The notes under the pieces were generated by a model. It did not search any database and was not told where the DNA came from. It saw only the letters and a list, made by a program, of their open reading frames with translations. Positions 45,170 to 53,516 of a DNA stretch of 64,000 bases are shown here, piece after piece. Position numbers and translations under genes: made by a program. Origin of the DNA: Roseibium sediminis (GTDB lineage: Bacteria > Pseudomonadota > Alphaproteobacteria > Rhizobiales > Stappiaceae); contig NZ_VXDB01000008.1 of the NCBI RefSeq assembly GCF_008711325.1, forward strand, positions 1-64,000, in the 5' to 3' direction. Within the stretch, counting starts at the first letter, position 1. Every line of letters begins with the position of its first letter.

Positions 45170-46234
45170 TCAGAGGATGGGGTCAGACTGCTTGCGTCCA
45201 AGCACGATGATCGTGACCCAGGGCAGCAAAAGGATCATGGTGACGAATCGGAAGATCTGGTGAACGGCGACATAAACCGGGTCCAGTTCCAGCATGAAGG
45301 ACAGGAGCGTCATGACCTCAAGTCCGCCGGGCGCATAGGCCAGAAGTGCCTGACCAAAGGGGACGTCGAGCCAGTAAGTCGTGATCGACGCTCCGGCCAC
45401 AGCCACGGTCGTCCCGGCCAGAAAGGCAGCCAGCGAGATCTTTGACAGCTGAACGAGATCGCGAAGCGTGATGTTCTCGAACCGGCTGCCGATCATTGCG
45501 CCAAGGAGGACAAAGGCCGGAATTTGTGCGTTTCCGGACAGGCTCAGCGGCAGGTATCCGCTTGCATTGCCAACCAGACTGACCAGAAAACTGCCGACCA
45601 TCCAGCCAGCCGGAATCCCGGCACGGTTGGCCAGATATCCGCCAAGCGCACACAGGACCAGCCCCAGCATCAGATGCTCGGGTGACGAGGTGGGTACGGC
45701 AAGCCCTGCCTCAGCGGAAAGTTCTGTTGTTCCGGCCACCAATGTTGGCAGGACCGCCACGAGAATGAGAAGGCGTATTGTCTGGGTGGTCGCAATGCGC
45801 GCCAGATCGACGCCGCGTTCGGATGCAAGGGCCAGCACAAAGGACAAGGCGCCGGGGATCGCGCCGTAAAACGCGCTGTCCTTGCTCCACCCCCCGAGAT
45901 ATCTCAGGACAGCAAAACTGGCTGCGGTAATCCCGACGACGGTGATGGCCAAAATGGCGATCGATAGCGGCCAGTGCATGACCTGCTGCAGGAAGTCCGG
46001 CTGGACACCCGCCCCCATTGTCAGGCCTAGAAGAACAAAGATGCCGTTTCTTACCGAGTTGGGGATGCCGGTGGGAACTCCGCCGAGCGTCGCAAGAGCC
46101 ACAAACACCATCGCGCCCGACAGCCAGCCAGCCGGAAGCCCGAGGGCCGTGAATACGCCGCCACCAAGTGTTCCAATCGCTGCCGAGACCGCAATCTTGC
46201 GAACGGCGTCCCAATGTCCGTGCATCATCGCCAT
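45170..46234 (-). CDS. AbrB-family membrane protein
   Basis: The 354-residue protein has about ten helices in two related halves, each with an AGxPAGWLxGAM / AGIPAGWMVGS motif (near residues 34 and 220). This is the AbrB (PF05145) family, long misnamed as ammonia monooxygenase. The family is of unknown or proposed transport function. The YAPGGLEVMTLLSF motif near residue 300 is diagnostic. It sits between the cco operon and a GST gene, with a TTGAT...ATCAA-type dyad upstream. No respiratory role is implied by sequence. Confidence 0.85.
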   Translation of the reverse strand: MAMMHGHWDAVRKIAVSAAIGTLGGGVFTALGLPAGWLSGAMVFVALATLGGVPTGIPNSVRNGIFVLLGLTMGAGVQPDFLQQVMHWPLSIAILAITVVGITAASFAVLRYLGGWSKDSAFYGAIPGALSFVLALASERGVDLARIATTQTIRLLILVAVLPTLVAGTTELSAEAGLAVPTSSPEHLMLGLVLCALGGYLANRAGIPAGWMVGSFLVSLVGNASGYLPLSLSGNAQIPAFVLLGAMIGSRFENITLRDLVQLSKISLAAFLAGTTVAVAGASITTYWLDVPFGQALLAYAPGGLEVMTLLSFMLELDPVYVAVHQIFRFVTMILLLPWVTIIVLGRKQSDPIL

Positions 46235-46371
46235 GGACCGTTTCCTGCTGACCAGTGCCTGCAGCCAGCCTGCAGGGCGCGATCAACTGCTATGTCATGT
46301 TGAAAGCAAAGGCATGATTGATTGATGCAATCAACATGTCATGCCGTTTTGGACATGAGAAAGGGCAGTTG

Positions 46372-47082
46372 TCAGTCGGTAATTCCCGGCAAGTCCGGCC
46401 TTGAAGGGTGAGTAAACGGCTCCGGCCCAAGCCCTTCCAGCGCGGTTGCCCGAAGGACTTCCGGCATTGCTTGGAGCCTTTCGCACAAGGCCTTGATGCC
46501 GGGAAGGACACCAATATTCATGGTTCCTCCGCGCATATAGAGCTGTGCCCAGCGGGCGCAGGATGCAAGATAGGGATCAAGGACCGTGATCTTCGAACCA
46601 AGGAGGAACGGACCACCGCTGCGCGCGATCTCCTGCTCCAGAAGCTCGAAGTGGCGCTGCACGCGGGCGGCGACCACCAGACCGACTTCATCAGAAGCAC
46701 TGGCAGTGTGCGTATAACGTTCAGGGCGGAAGGAAATACGTAGATCCGATTGGACCGTGTTTGAGAGAAACAACAGCCATTTCAGGAACCTGCCGCGAGC
46801 AGGAGCGGCAACATCCGGCGCAAGCCCTCCATGTTTGTCGGCCAGATGAAGCAGGATCGCAGCCGTCTCGAACAAGGGAGCGTCCTGATCCGGATCGACA
46901 AGAACAGGCAACAGGCCTTGCGGGTTCATGGCCAGGTAGGCCTTCGACTTGTGTGCCTGTGTGCTGCGGTCGACCGCCACGTACTCATAAGGCACATGCA
47001 GGATTTCCAGCACAAGGCGGATGACAAGGTTCGCGCTGTCCGGAGACCCGTACAGCTGATACGTCATATTCACCTGTGTCAT
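46372..47082 (-). CDS. Glutathione S-transferase family protein
   Basis: The 236-residue protein has the GST N-terminal thioredoxin-like domain (YQLYGSPDSANLVIRLVLE, then NPQGLLPVLVD and an ETAAILLHL helix) and a helical C-terminal domain from about residue 95. The N-terminal Ser/Asn-type active site suggests a beta- or theta-like bacterial GST. Substrate is unknown. It starts at 47082 (a second ATG lies at 47067), 40 bases from the FixK box that serves the divergent hemN, so the promoters may overlap. Confidence 0.88.
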   Translation of the reverse strand: MTQVNMTYQLYGSPDSANLVIRLVLEILHVPYEYVAVDRSTQAHKSKAYLAMNPQGLLPVLVDPDQDAPLFETAAILLHLADKHGGLAPDVAAPARGRFLKWLLFLSNTVQSDLRISFRPERYTHTASASDEVGLVVAARVQRHFELLEQEIARSGGPFLLGSKITVLDPYLASCARWAQLYMRGGTMNIGVLPGIKALCERLQAMPEVLRATALEGLGPEPFTHPSRPDLPGITD

Positions 47083-47121
47083 GCCTTCTGCCTCCCCTTT
47101 CCTTCCTGCATGAAAGGCGGA

Positions 47122-47135
47122 TTGAGAAAAATCAA
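47122..47135 (+). promoter_or_regulatory. FixK/FNR box upstream of hemN
   Basis: TTGAGAAAAATCAA fits TTGA-N6-TCAA. It ends 34 bases before the hemN start codon and lies within the GST-hemN divergent gap. Confidence 0.8.
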
Positions 47136-47169
47136 GGCGCGTCAGACCGGAAATGACGATTGTTCGGGC

Positions 47170-48546
47170 ATGAGCAAGATCGATCTTTCCTATGCGATGC
47201 GGACCGTCCCACGATACACCAGCTATCCGACGGCCCCGCATTTTCATGATGGCCTGACCGCCGACACCTATGCGCAGTGGCTTGAAAGCCTTGGCGCCGA
47301 TGACAGCCTGTCGCTTTATCTTCACGTGCCTTATTGCCGGGAGATCTGTCATTATTGCGGCTGCCACACGAAGGCGACGCGCAAAGACGCTCCGCTTGTT
47401 GCCTATGCAAAGACCTTGCGCGAAGAGATCGATCTGGTTGCCGGGCATCTGTCGAAGGCAGGACCGGTCAGGCACATTCATTGGGGAGGCGGCACTCCGA
47501 GCCTGCTTCCGGCATCAGAGCTGCGCGCGATCGCCGAAGAGCTGAAGTCCCGGTTCCGGTTCAGCGACGCCATAGAGCACGCCATTGAACTTGATCCGCG
47601 CAATGTCACGGCGGAACTGGCGCGAACCCTGGCCGAGATCGGCATCAACCGTGCCAGCCTTGGCGTGCAGGATTTCGATCTGACCGTGCAGAAGGCCATT
47701 GGCCGTGTGCAGCCTTTCGAGCTGGTTGCCAAGGCCGTCGCGGACCTGCGCACAGCCGGGCTGACGGAACTCAATTTTGATCTGATGTACGGACTTCCCG
47801 AACAGACATCACAGACCATTCTCGACACGATTTCCAAGACGCTTGAGCTGAATCCCGGGCGTATTGCCCTCTTCGGCTATGCCCATGTTCCCTGGATGCG
47901 CAAGCACCAGACCCTGATGGACGAAAGCCGACTGCCGAATGCAGCCGAGCGGCTGGAAATGGCCGATCTTGCGCGCACAACGCTGCAGCAGGCGGGCTAT
48001 ATTCCGATTGGCCTCGATCACTTCGCAAGGCCCGATGACAGCATGGCAATCCATCTTGCCAACGGAACCCTGCGCCGGAATTTTCAAGGCTACACCACCG
48101 ATCAGGGCGAACAGCTTATCGGGTTTGGCGTTTCCTCAATTGGCCGTCTGACTCAGGGCTATGTTCAGAACCTGCCGGATGTCGGCAACTGGAAACGGCA
48201 GATAGAAGCCGGAAACCTGCCAGTCAGCAAGGGATTGGCCTTGTCGACAGACGATCTGGTCAGGGGCCGGATCATTGAGCAGTTGATGACCGAATACCGG
48301 TGCGACGTGGCTGCCGCTTGCGCTGCCCATGACGTTTGCACATCCACCCTCTCCGGCAGTTTTGACACCTTGAGCGAGCTTGTCGAGAACGGACTGGTTG
48401 AGCTATCGCCCTCCGGAAGCGGCGATTTTCTGGTGACCATAACCGAGGCAGGCACACCCTATGTTCGCCTCGCGGCTGCGGCCTTTGACGCCTATCTGCA
48501 AGACAGCCTGTCGTCCGGCAAGGCGCGGCATTCAACAGCGGTTTGA
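47170..48546 (+). CDS. hemN: Oxygen-independent coproporphyrinogen III oxidase
   Basis: HemN is a radical-SAM enzyme that decarboxylates coproporphyrinogen III when oxygen is lacking. The 458-residue protein begins MSKIDLSYAMRTVPRYTSYPT and has the radical-SAM cluster CREICHYCGC (C56, C60, C63 plus C65), the usual HemN quartet. GGGTPSLL near 107 contacts SAM. The start at 47170 is fixed by homology to this N-terminus. A FixK/FNR box lies just upstream, matching its anaerobic role and its place beside fixK. It ends in a terminator. Confidence 0.96.
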   Translation: MSKIDLSYAMRTVPRYTSYPTAPHFHDGLTADTYAQWLESLGADDSLSLYLHVPYCREICHYCGCHTKATRKDAPLVAYAKTLREEIDLVAGHLSKAGPVRHIHWGGGTPSLLPASELRAIAEELKSRFRFSDAIEHAIELDPRNVTAELARTLAEIGINRASLGVQDFDLTVQKAIGRVQPFELVAKAVADLRTAGLTELNFDLMYGLPEQTSQTILDTISKTLELNPGRIALFGYAHVPWMRKHQTLMDESRLPNAAERLEMADLARTTLQQAGYIPIGLDHFARPDDSMAIHLANGTLRRNFQGYTTDQGEQLIGFGVSSIGRLTQGYVQNLPDVGNWKRQIEAGNLPVSKGLALSTDDLVRGRIIEQLMTEYRCDVAAACAAHDVCTSTLSGSFDTLSELVENGLVELSPSGSGDFLVTITEAGTPYVRLAAAAFDAYLQDSLSSGKARHSTAV

Positions 48547-48568
48547 TCGATCGCCAAAAACCAAAAAA

Positions 48569-48592
48569 GCCGACAGATCCTGTCGGCTTTTT
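48569..48592 (+). terminator. Rho-independent terminator after hemN (bidirectional with fixK)
   Basis: GCCGACAG/CTGTCGGC (3-nt loop) is followed by TTTTT on the plus strand and preceded by AAAAAA, so it can also stop the convergent fixK transcript. Confidence 0.9.
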
Positions 48593-48630
48593 CGGCTTGG
48601 GAGGAGCATCGCCAAGGGCGAAATGAGCTG

Positions 48631-49344
48631 TCAGTGCATGCCTGTCATCTGGCAGAGACTGCAAACCTTGCGCAGGTGGATCTGGTCCGACCGATCGACC
48701 CGGATGACCCCGCGGCGCTTGAGATCGGAAACAACCCGGCTGACGGTTTCGATGGTCAAGCCGAGATAGTCCGCGATTTCCTGCCGGGTCATGTGCAGCT
48801 TGAGGTCATAACCATCGTCGTCTTCATTTTCCGGACCCAGACAGCCAACGCCACCTCTGTTCGGAATGAGATACATGAGGAAGCTGGCAACCCGCTCAAC
48901 GGCAGACTTACGGCCCAGAAGGACAGCATGTTCGTGCAGAATGCGCATCTGGTTCGCAAGGCACTTGGCCAGCTTGCGCTGGACATCCAGATTGGAGTCC
49001 ACAAGGCGAAGGTCGAGTTCGTGGATCGATGCATCGGTCAAGGTTTCTGCCGTGCACTCGTATTCATTGCTTCCGGCCAGACCGAAAATCTCGCCCGGAC
49101 GAAGAACTTCAACAACCTGACGACGTCCGTCGGGAAGCAGCTTGAAGAGCATTACAGTGCCCGACGCGACTTCAAACAGGCGCTGGGCTGCATCACCTTC
49201 ATAATAGATCACATTATGGGCAGAATACGCGGAAGTCTTCGCGCCAAAATCGGCGAACGTGTCGCCGGTATCTTGAACGCCCGGACGAACCGGACGCACC
49301 CGACGTGCAAACCTGATGCTTTCTTGAGTATCAAGATAAGCCAT
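48631..49344 (-). CDS. fixK: Crp/Fnr family regulator, FixK-like
   Basis: The 237-residue activator has a cyclic-nucleotide-binding-like domain (about 40-130) and a C-terminal helix-turn-helix TRQEIADYLGLTIETVSRVV. E199, S202 and R203 (the E-x-x-S-R pattern) recognise TTGA. The N-terminal Fe-S cysteines of FNR are missing, so it is probably a FixK-type protein controlled by FixLJ rather than an oxygen sensor itself. It ends with an unusual pair, C228 and C231 (KVCSLCQMTG). The start at 49344 has AGGAGGG three bases upstream; an in-frame start at 49377 reads through that site. FnrL cannot be fully excluded. Confidence 0.87.
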   Translation of the reverse strand: MAYLDTQESIRFARRVRPVRPGVQDTGDTFADFGAKTSAYSAHNVIYYEGDAAQRLFEVASGTVMLFKLLPDGRRQVVEVLRPGEIFGLAGSNEYECTAETLTDASIHELDLRLVDSNLDVQRKLAKCLANQMRILHEHAVLLGRKSAVERVASFLMYLIPNRGGVGCLGPENEDDDGYDLKLHMTRQEIADYLGLTIETVSRVVSDLKRRGVIRVDRSDQIHLRKVCSLCQMTGMH

Positions 49345-49550
49345 ATTCCCTCCTTGGCCCAAACGGACCGCGCCCAACGGGCAACATGTTTAAAAGCAGG
49401 GCATTCAAGACACTGAGGGAGAGAATTTCAGACGCGTAACAAGCGGAAAGCCAACAAACCCCGTCGTGTGAGCAGCTGTCCCGTCCGACAGCTACGCCCT
49501 TCAACACAACCAAGGTAACCGCATGACTTAAATCAATAAATTCGTTCGAA

Positions 49551-49572
49551 TGCGTAAGTCGTACTACTTAGC
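49551..49572 (-). promoter_or_regulatory. Possible FixJ-binding region upstream of fixK
   Basis: The minus strand reads GCTAAGTAGTACGACTTACGCA. AAGTAGT and CTTACG resemble half-sites reported for FixJ at fixK promoters. It lies about 210 bases before the fixK start. The match is short and read by eye. Confidence 0.3.
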
Positions 49573-49617
49573 GGCGTATTGTCTCATGCGTCACTAATGC
49601 CATTAGCCCATTTGGCC

Positions 49618-49959
49618 TTACGAAAAATGCTCAGCCAGAGCGGTGAAGGAAATGGGTTTGCGCAGAACTGTAAGTTCTGAAAATCCTTCAATGATTTTCT
49701 TCAGCTGGTTTTTCGGCTTGCCGGAAATGACAATAACCTTTGGCGGCGTGACCATGGCCACCATCTGACTGATAACCGAGGTCCCTGCCTGTCCGGGCAA
49801 TCCAAGATCGACAACAACGGTGTCGTTTGGCTGTGGCAAGGCGGTTTCAAAGAAGATTTCGGCTGTGGAATACGCAGCAACCTCGTGACCCAGTTCACTC
49901 AAGAGCATGGTCAACGCATCGCAGACAGCGTAGTCATCCTCTACGATATGAACGGTCAA
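49618..49959 (-). CDS. Stand-alone receiver-domain protein
   Basis: The 113-residue protein is a single receiver domain: acidic pocket VEDDYAVCDAL (7-17), phosphoryl Asp51 in VVVDLGLPG, Ser79 in VISGKP and Lys101 in LRKPIS. All phosphotransfer residues are present, but there is no output domain. It lies between fixK and fixJ on the same strand, 230 bases from fixJ. It may compete with FixJ for phosphate from FixL or serve as a phosphate sink; this is inference from position. It could also answer to another kinase. Confidence 0.85.
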   Translation of the reverse strand: MTVHIVEDDYAVCDALTMLLSELGHEVAAYSTAEIFFETALPQPNDTVVVDLGLPGQAGTSVISQMVAMVTPPKVIVISGKPKNQLKKIIEGFSELTVLRKPISFTALAEHFS

Positions 49960-50192
49960 ACGGGTTTACTCCGGCTGCGGACAGTTTTGGTGGTGTAATA
50001 AATACCGAAAAAACAGATGCAGACCAGTACGCAAAAACCCTACTTCTCAGGCAGATTTTAACCGATTCTTGGCCGCAGAAGCAGAACTTCTGCTGTCGAT
50101 AAATCTTTAAGTTGAATCTATTCACAAAACACGCAATCCGATCGTCAGTTTGAACGCCACGGCAAGCCCAATCCGACACCGGGAAATTGCGA

Positions 50193-50786
50193 TTAATGCC
50201 CCAGCACGATCCTCACGAGATCAGCGGCATTTCGCGCACCCAACTTTTCCATGATGCGCGCACGGTGGACTTCTACAGTCCGCGGGCTGATGCCCAATTT
50301 GCGCCCGGCTTCCTTGTTGGAAGCACCGCCCGTGATTTCGGTCAGGACTTCGCGCTCGCGCCGTGTCAGATGCTCTGCGCCCTGGAAGGTTCCGGAAACA
50401 TCGAGTGTTGTGCGATTGCTTGCGGATATGCCCTCTTCCACCCGCTGCACAACAGCGTCGGCCGTGAAGGGCTTCTCGATGAAATCATAGGCGCCGTTAC
50501 GGATCGCCTCCACGGCCATGGGAATATCCCCTTGACCGGAAATGATGAAAATCGGCGCCGGATAGTCTTCCGCATTCAGCGCCTTGAGGATCTCGATGCC
50601 GGATCGTCCGGGCATGTGAACGTCCAGAAGAACGCAGGCAGGATGTTTGCGGCTGGCAGATTCGATGAACTTGTCGCCGTCCGAAAATGACTCGACAGTG
50701 AAACCTTCGGCCTCGAACACAACGGACAGGGCATCCCGTACTGCGGGGTCGTCATCGACAATGTAGAGTGTCTTGTCCTGTGCCAT
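50193..50786 (-). CDS. fixJ: Response regulator FixJ
   Basis: FixJ is the DNA-binding partner of FixL that activates fixK under low oxygen. The 197-residue protein has a receiver domain (VDDDPAVRDAL, Asp55 in LLDVHMPG, Lys near 105 in EKPF) and a LuxR-type HTH (about 135-190, LTRREREVLTEITGGASNKE). Length and linker match FixJ. It follows fixL by 50 bases on the same strand, presumably as an operon. Confidence 0.94.
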   Translation of the reverse strand: MAQDKTLYIVDDDPAVRDALSVVFEAEGFTVESFSDGDKFIESASRKHPACVLLDVHMPGRSGIEILKALNAEDYPAPIFIISGQGDIPMAVEAIRNGAYDFIEKPFTADAVVQRVEEGISASNRTTLDVSGTFQGAEHLTRREREVLTEITGGASNKEAGRKLGISPRTVEVHRARIMEKLGARNAADLVRIVLGH

Positions 50787-50836
50787 CTTACTGCTCGATC
50801 CTCATACCCATTCCAATAATTACCTGATCGCAAAGA

Positions 50837-51991
50837 TCAATCGTTTTCCGCGTTTTTCGGTCGATTTATGGGGAGTTTCAGCACGAATGTCGCTCCCGCG
50901 CCTTCGTTGTCCTGATCAAGGTAAAGGTCTCCACCGTGGTTCTGGGCAATCGAGCGGGATATTGCCAAGCCAAGGCCAAGCCCCTTTTTCTTGCCGCCAC
51001 TAAAGGCGCGGAAGAGTTCCGACCGCAAGTGGTCGGGCACACCGGGCCCTGTGTCATGTATCCGGTACAGGGTCACCTCGTTGTCCTGGACAAGGTCCAC
51101 CGTCACCAGCTTCTCGTCCGACTTTCCGACCGCCTCGCGAGCGTTGCGCAGAAGGTTCACCAGAACCTGCCGTATCTGAACCGGATCGACATGCAGGCTT
51201 GCAAGGTCAGCTCCTGTGTTCAGGGCGAAGGTAACCCGATCTTCCGATGCACCAAGTTTCACAAGCTCAATGCACTCCCGGCACAATTCGGCGGCATCGA
51301 CCTCTTCGCGCTCGGGCTCCTTCTTCTCCACGAAGTATCGCATCCGCTGGATGATGTCGCCTGCGCGCTCCACTTCACCGATTGCCTTGTCGATGATCGT
51401 AACGACGGGCGCATCCGTGTCGCTGGCGCGAATCTTTTTCGAGATCGTTTGCAGGTACAGCATCATTGCCGTCAGTGGCTGGTTCAGCTCATGCGCAATT
51501 GCCGCCCCCATCTCGTCGAGGGCGCTGATGCGGGTCATGTTGACGAGCTGTGCCTGAGCTTCGGCGAGCTTTGTTTCTACCGCCTTCTTGGCACGCAGAT
51601 CCCGCAGGATACCAATGAACTGGCGCCCTTCGGCTGTCGCGGCCTCGCCGACTGACAGTTCGATCGGAAACTCGGTGCCGTCCTTGTGCCTGCCTTCAAC
51701 CTCGCGCCCGATCCCGATGATCCTGCGCTCGCCGGTTTCCCGGTAGTTGTTGATGTAGCCATCATGGGCAGTGGCATATCTCTGCGGCATAATCTTGTTG
51801 ACGTTGCGCCCGAGCAGCTCGGCAGCCTTGTAGCCAAACAGGGTCTCGCAGGCCTGATTGAAGGCCAGCACCTGTCCCTTTTCGTTGATGACAATGATGC
51901 CATCCACGGCCGTTCCGAAGACGCTCGCCAATCGCGCTTCGGAAACGGTTGAGGCGACCTCGTGAAGATCGGCATGATCGTTTTGATCCAT
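50837..51991 (-). CDS. fixL: Oxygen-sensing histidine kinase FixL
   Basis: FixL autophosphorylates when its haem loses oxygen. The 384-residue protein is soluble, with one PAS domain and no membrane anchor, unlike Sinorhizobium FixL. The haem pocket is visible: H76 in TAHDGYINNYRETGE is the proximal ligand, and R96 in RIIGIGREVEG is the oxygen-contacting arginine. The kinase part has H167 in AAIAHELNQPLTAM and the N, G1 and G2 boxes. The start at 51991 follows AGAGGAC; a longer frame to 52087 is not supported. It is an operon with fixJ. Confidence 0.95.
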   Translation of the reverse strand: MDQNDHADLHEVASTVSEARLASVFGTAVDGIIVINEKGQVLAFNQACETLFGYKAAELLGRNVNKIMPQRYATAHDGYINNYRETGERRIIGIGREVEGRHKDGTEFPIELSVGEAATAEGRQFIGILRDLRAKKAVETKLAEAQAQLVNMTRISALDEMGAAIAHELNQPLTAMMLYLQTISKKIRASDTDAPVVTIIDKAIGEVERAGDIIQRMRYFVEKKEPEREEVDAAELCRECIELVKLGASEDRVTFALNTGADLASLHVDPVQIRQVLVNLLRNAREAVGKSDEKLVTVDLVQDNEVTLYRIHDTGPGVPDHLRSELFRAFSGGKKKGLGLGLAISRSIAQNHGGDLYLDQDNEGAGATFVLKLPINRPKNAEND

Positions 51992-52166
51992 GTCCTCTCC
52001 CTGACTGCCCCCGCCTTCACTTGAACGGGAACAGGATGTTCCGGCGCTTCGGTATCGATCAGACTTGAGATCGTCGATCGGTTCCAAATGATGATCCGAT
52101 GATGCAGATCCCTAGTTTTCCCAACCTTTAAGGGTATTTACTTAGGACAGCAAGCCTAACGATCCA

Positions 52167-53342
52167 CTATCCACGCTTGAGGAATTCACGGATCCGATCA
52201 ACCGCCATTTCAAGGTGGTCGTGCCGCCGCGCAAAACACAGCCGAACGAAATTGCTCCCCGCATCGCCAAATGCGGTGCCCGGTGCCAGGCCCACTCCCG
52301 TCTGCTCAAGCAGGTCGAGCGCGAACCGGCGTGTGTCCGTCACCCCGTCAACGGAGAAGAAATAATAGAATGCGCCAGCAGGGGCCGATGCCTGGATACT
52401 GTCGGCAGATGCAAACCCGTTCAGCAGAATCTCGCGACCCTTCGCCGCCTTGGCGATCTGTTCCTCCAGAAAGTCCTGTCCGTTCTGGAGCGCGGCGACT
52501 GCAGCACGCTGGTTGAAGGCCGGAACTCCGGACGTCGAATATTGCACGAGGTTCTCCAGCACCTGCCCCAGCTGGGCGGGCGCTGCAATCCACCCCAGAC
52601 GCCAACCCGTCATGGCCCAGTTCTTGGACATCGTGTTCACGTAAATGACCGGGTCATCCGGCGTGCTGATTGTCAGGAAGGACGGCGCGGTTTTGGCATT
52701 GCCATAGTGAAACTGACCGTAGATTTCGTCCGCGATGATCCAGACGCCGCGCTCGCGGGCAATCTGAAGAACATCCTTCAGGAACTCTTCGCTCGCAACC
52801 CAACCTGTCGGATTGCAGGGCGAATTGAGGAAGATCGCGCGGGTGCGCGGCGTTATCGCCGCTTCCAGCCGAGCCTTGTCCAGCTGCCACCCGGTCGCTT
52901 CGAAGGACATCGGCACAGTGACGGCCTTTGCTCCCCGCAACTCGACAGCTGCGGCCATGTTGGGCCAGGCAGGGGTCGGGACAATGACTTCATCTCCCGC
53001 ACTGGTGACAGCGGCAACCGCCAGCTGGATCGCCTGCATTCCCGATCCGGTCACGCAGATACGGTCCACTCCGACCGGCACATTGTAGGTCTGTGAATAG
53101 TAGTCTGAAATCGCCTGCCGCAGTTCGGGGATGCCCCGCTGCCAGGTGTAGAAGGTCTCGCCCTCTTTCAGGGATTTGATGGCGGCCTCGCAGATGAAGT
53201 CCGGCGTCGGAAGGTCTGCCTCTCCGGCCCAGAGCGGGATCAGATCCTTGCGCAACCGTCCTGCATTCACGATCTCGATAATTCCGCTCAGCGGCGCATT
53301 GCGGGCTTCATGGCTCAATGCATTGATCAAATCAGTACTCAC
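52167..53342 (-). CDS. Class I/II pyridoxal-phosphate aminotransferase
   Basis: The 391-residue enzyme is an aspartate-aminotransferase-family protein. It shows the N-terminal PLWAGEADLPTPDF substrate segment, SPCNPTGW near residue 185, the cofactor DEIYGQFHYG and the PLP-Lys in TMSKNWAMTGWRLGWI near 250. Specific substrate amino acid is not readable. The GTG start at 53342 is chosen because GAGGA lies five bases upstream; ATG at 53411 would add an unrelated 23-residue leader. It is divergent from the large hybrid kinase gene, with about 175 bases between. Confidence 0.88.
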   Translation of the reverse strand: MSTDLINALSHEARNAPLSGIIEIVNAGRLRKDLIPLWAGEADLPTPDFICEAAIKSLKEGETFYTWQRGIPELRQAISDYYSQTYNVPVGVDRICVTGSGMQAIQLAVAAVTSAGDEVIVPTPAWPNMAAAVELRGAKAVTVPMSFEATGWQLDKARLEAAITPRTRAIFLNSPCNPTGWVASEEFLKDVLQIARERGVWIIADEIYGQFHYGNAKTAPSFLTISTPDDPVIYVNTMSKNWAMTGWRLGWIAAPAQLGQVLENLVQYSTSGVPAFNQRAAVAALQNGQDFLEEQIAKAAKGREILLNGFASADSIQASAPAGAFYYFFSVDGVTDTRRFALDLLEQTGVGLAPGTAFGDAGSNFVRLCFARRHDHLEMAVDRIREFLKRG

Positions 53343-53516
53343 CAGCGTCCTCGTGATCAGCGTGTCGGAGAATGCGTGGCAGACCAGCACACGCGGCTTA
53401 TCTGATGGCATGAATGGACAAGGCTTGCCAACTATGATCCGATTGCAGCGAAGAAAAACGGCAATATAACCGGTAGTCGCAATCGGACAGACCGGTGGGG
53501 GCTTCAGCGCGATCAC

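Noticed and set aside
46317-46333. Third FixK/FNR box
   Set aside because: Arms match TTGAT/ATCAA but the spacing is 3 or 7, not 4, so it was kept only as an unexplained dyad.
53411-53516. N-terminal extension of the aminotransferase to 53411 or 53516
   Set aside because: The extra residues do not resemble the family, and the GTG at 53342 has a well-placed GAGGA.
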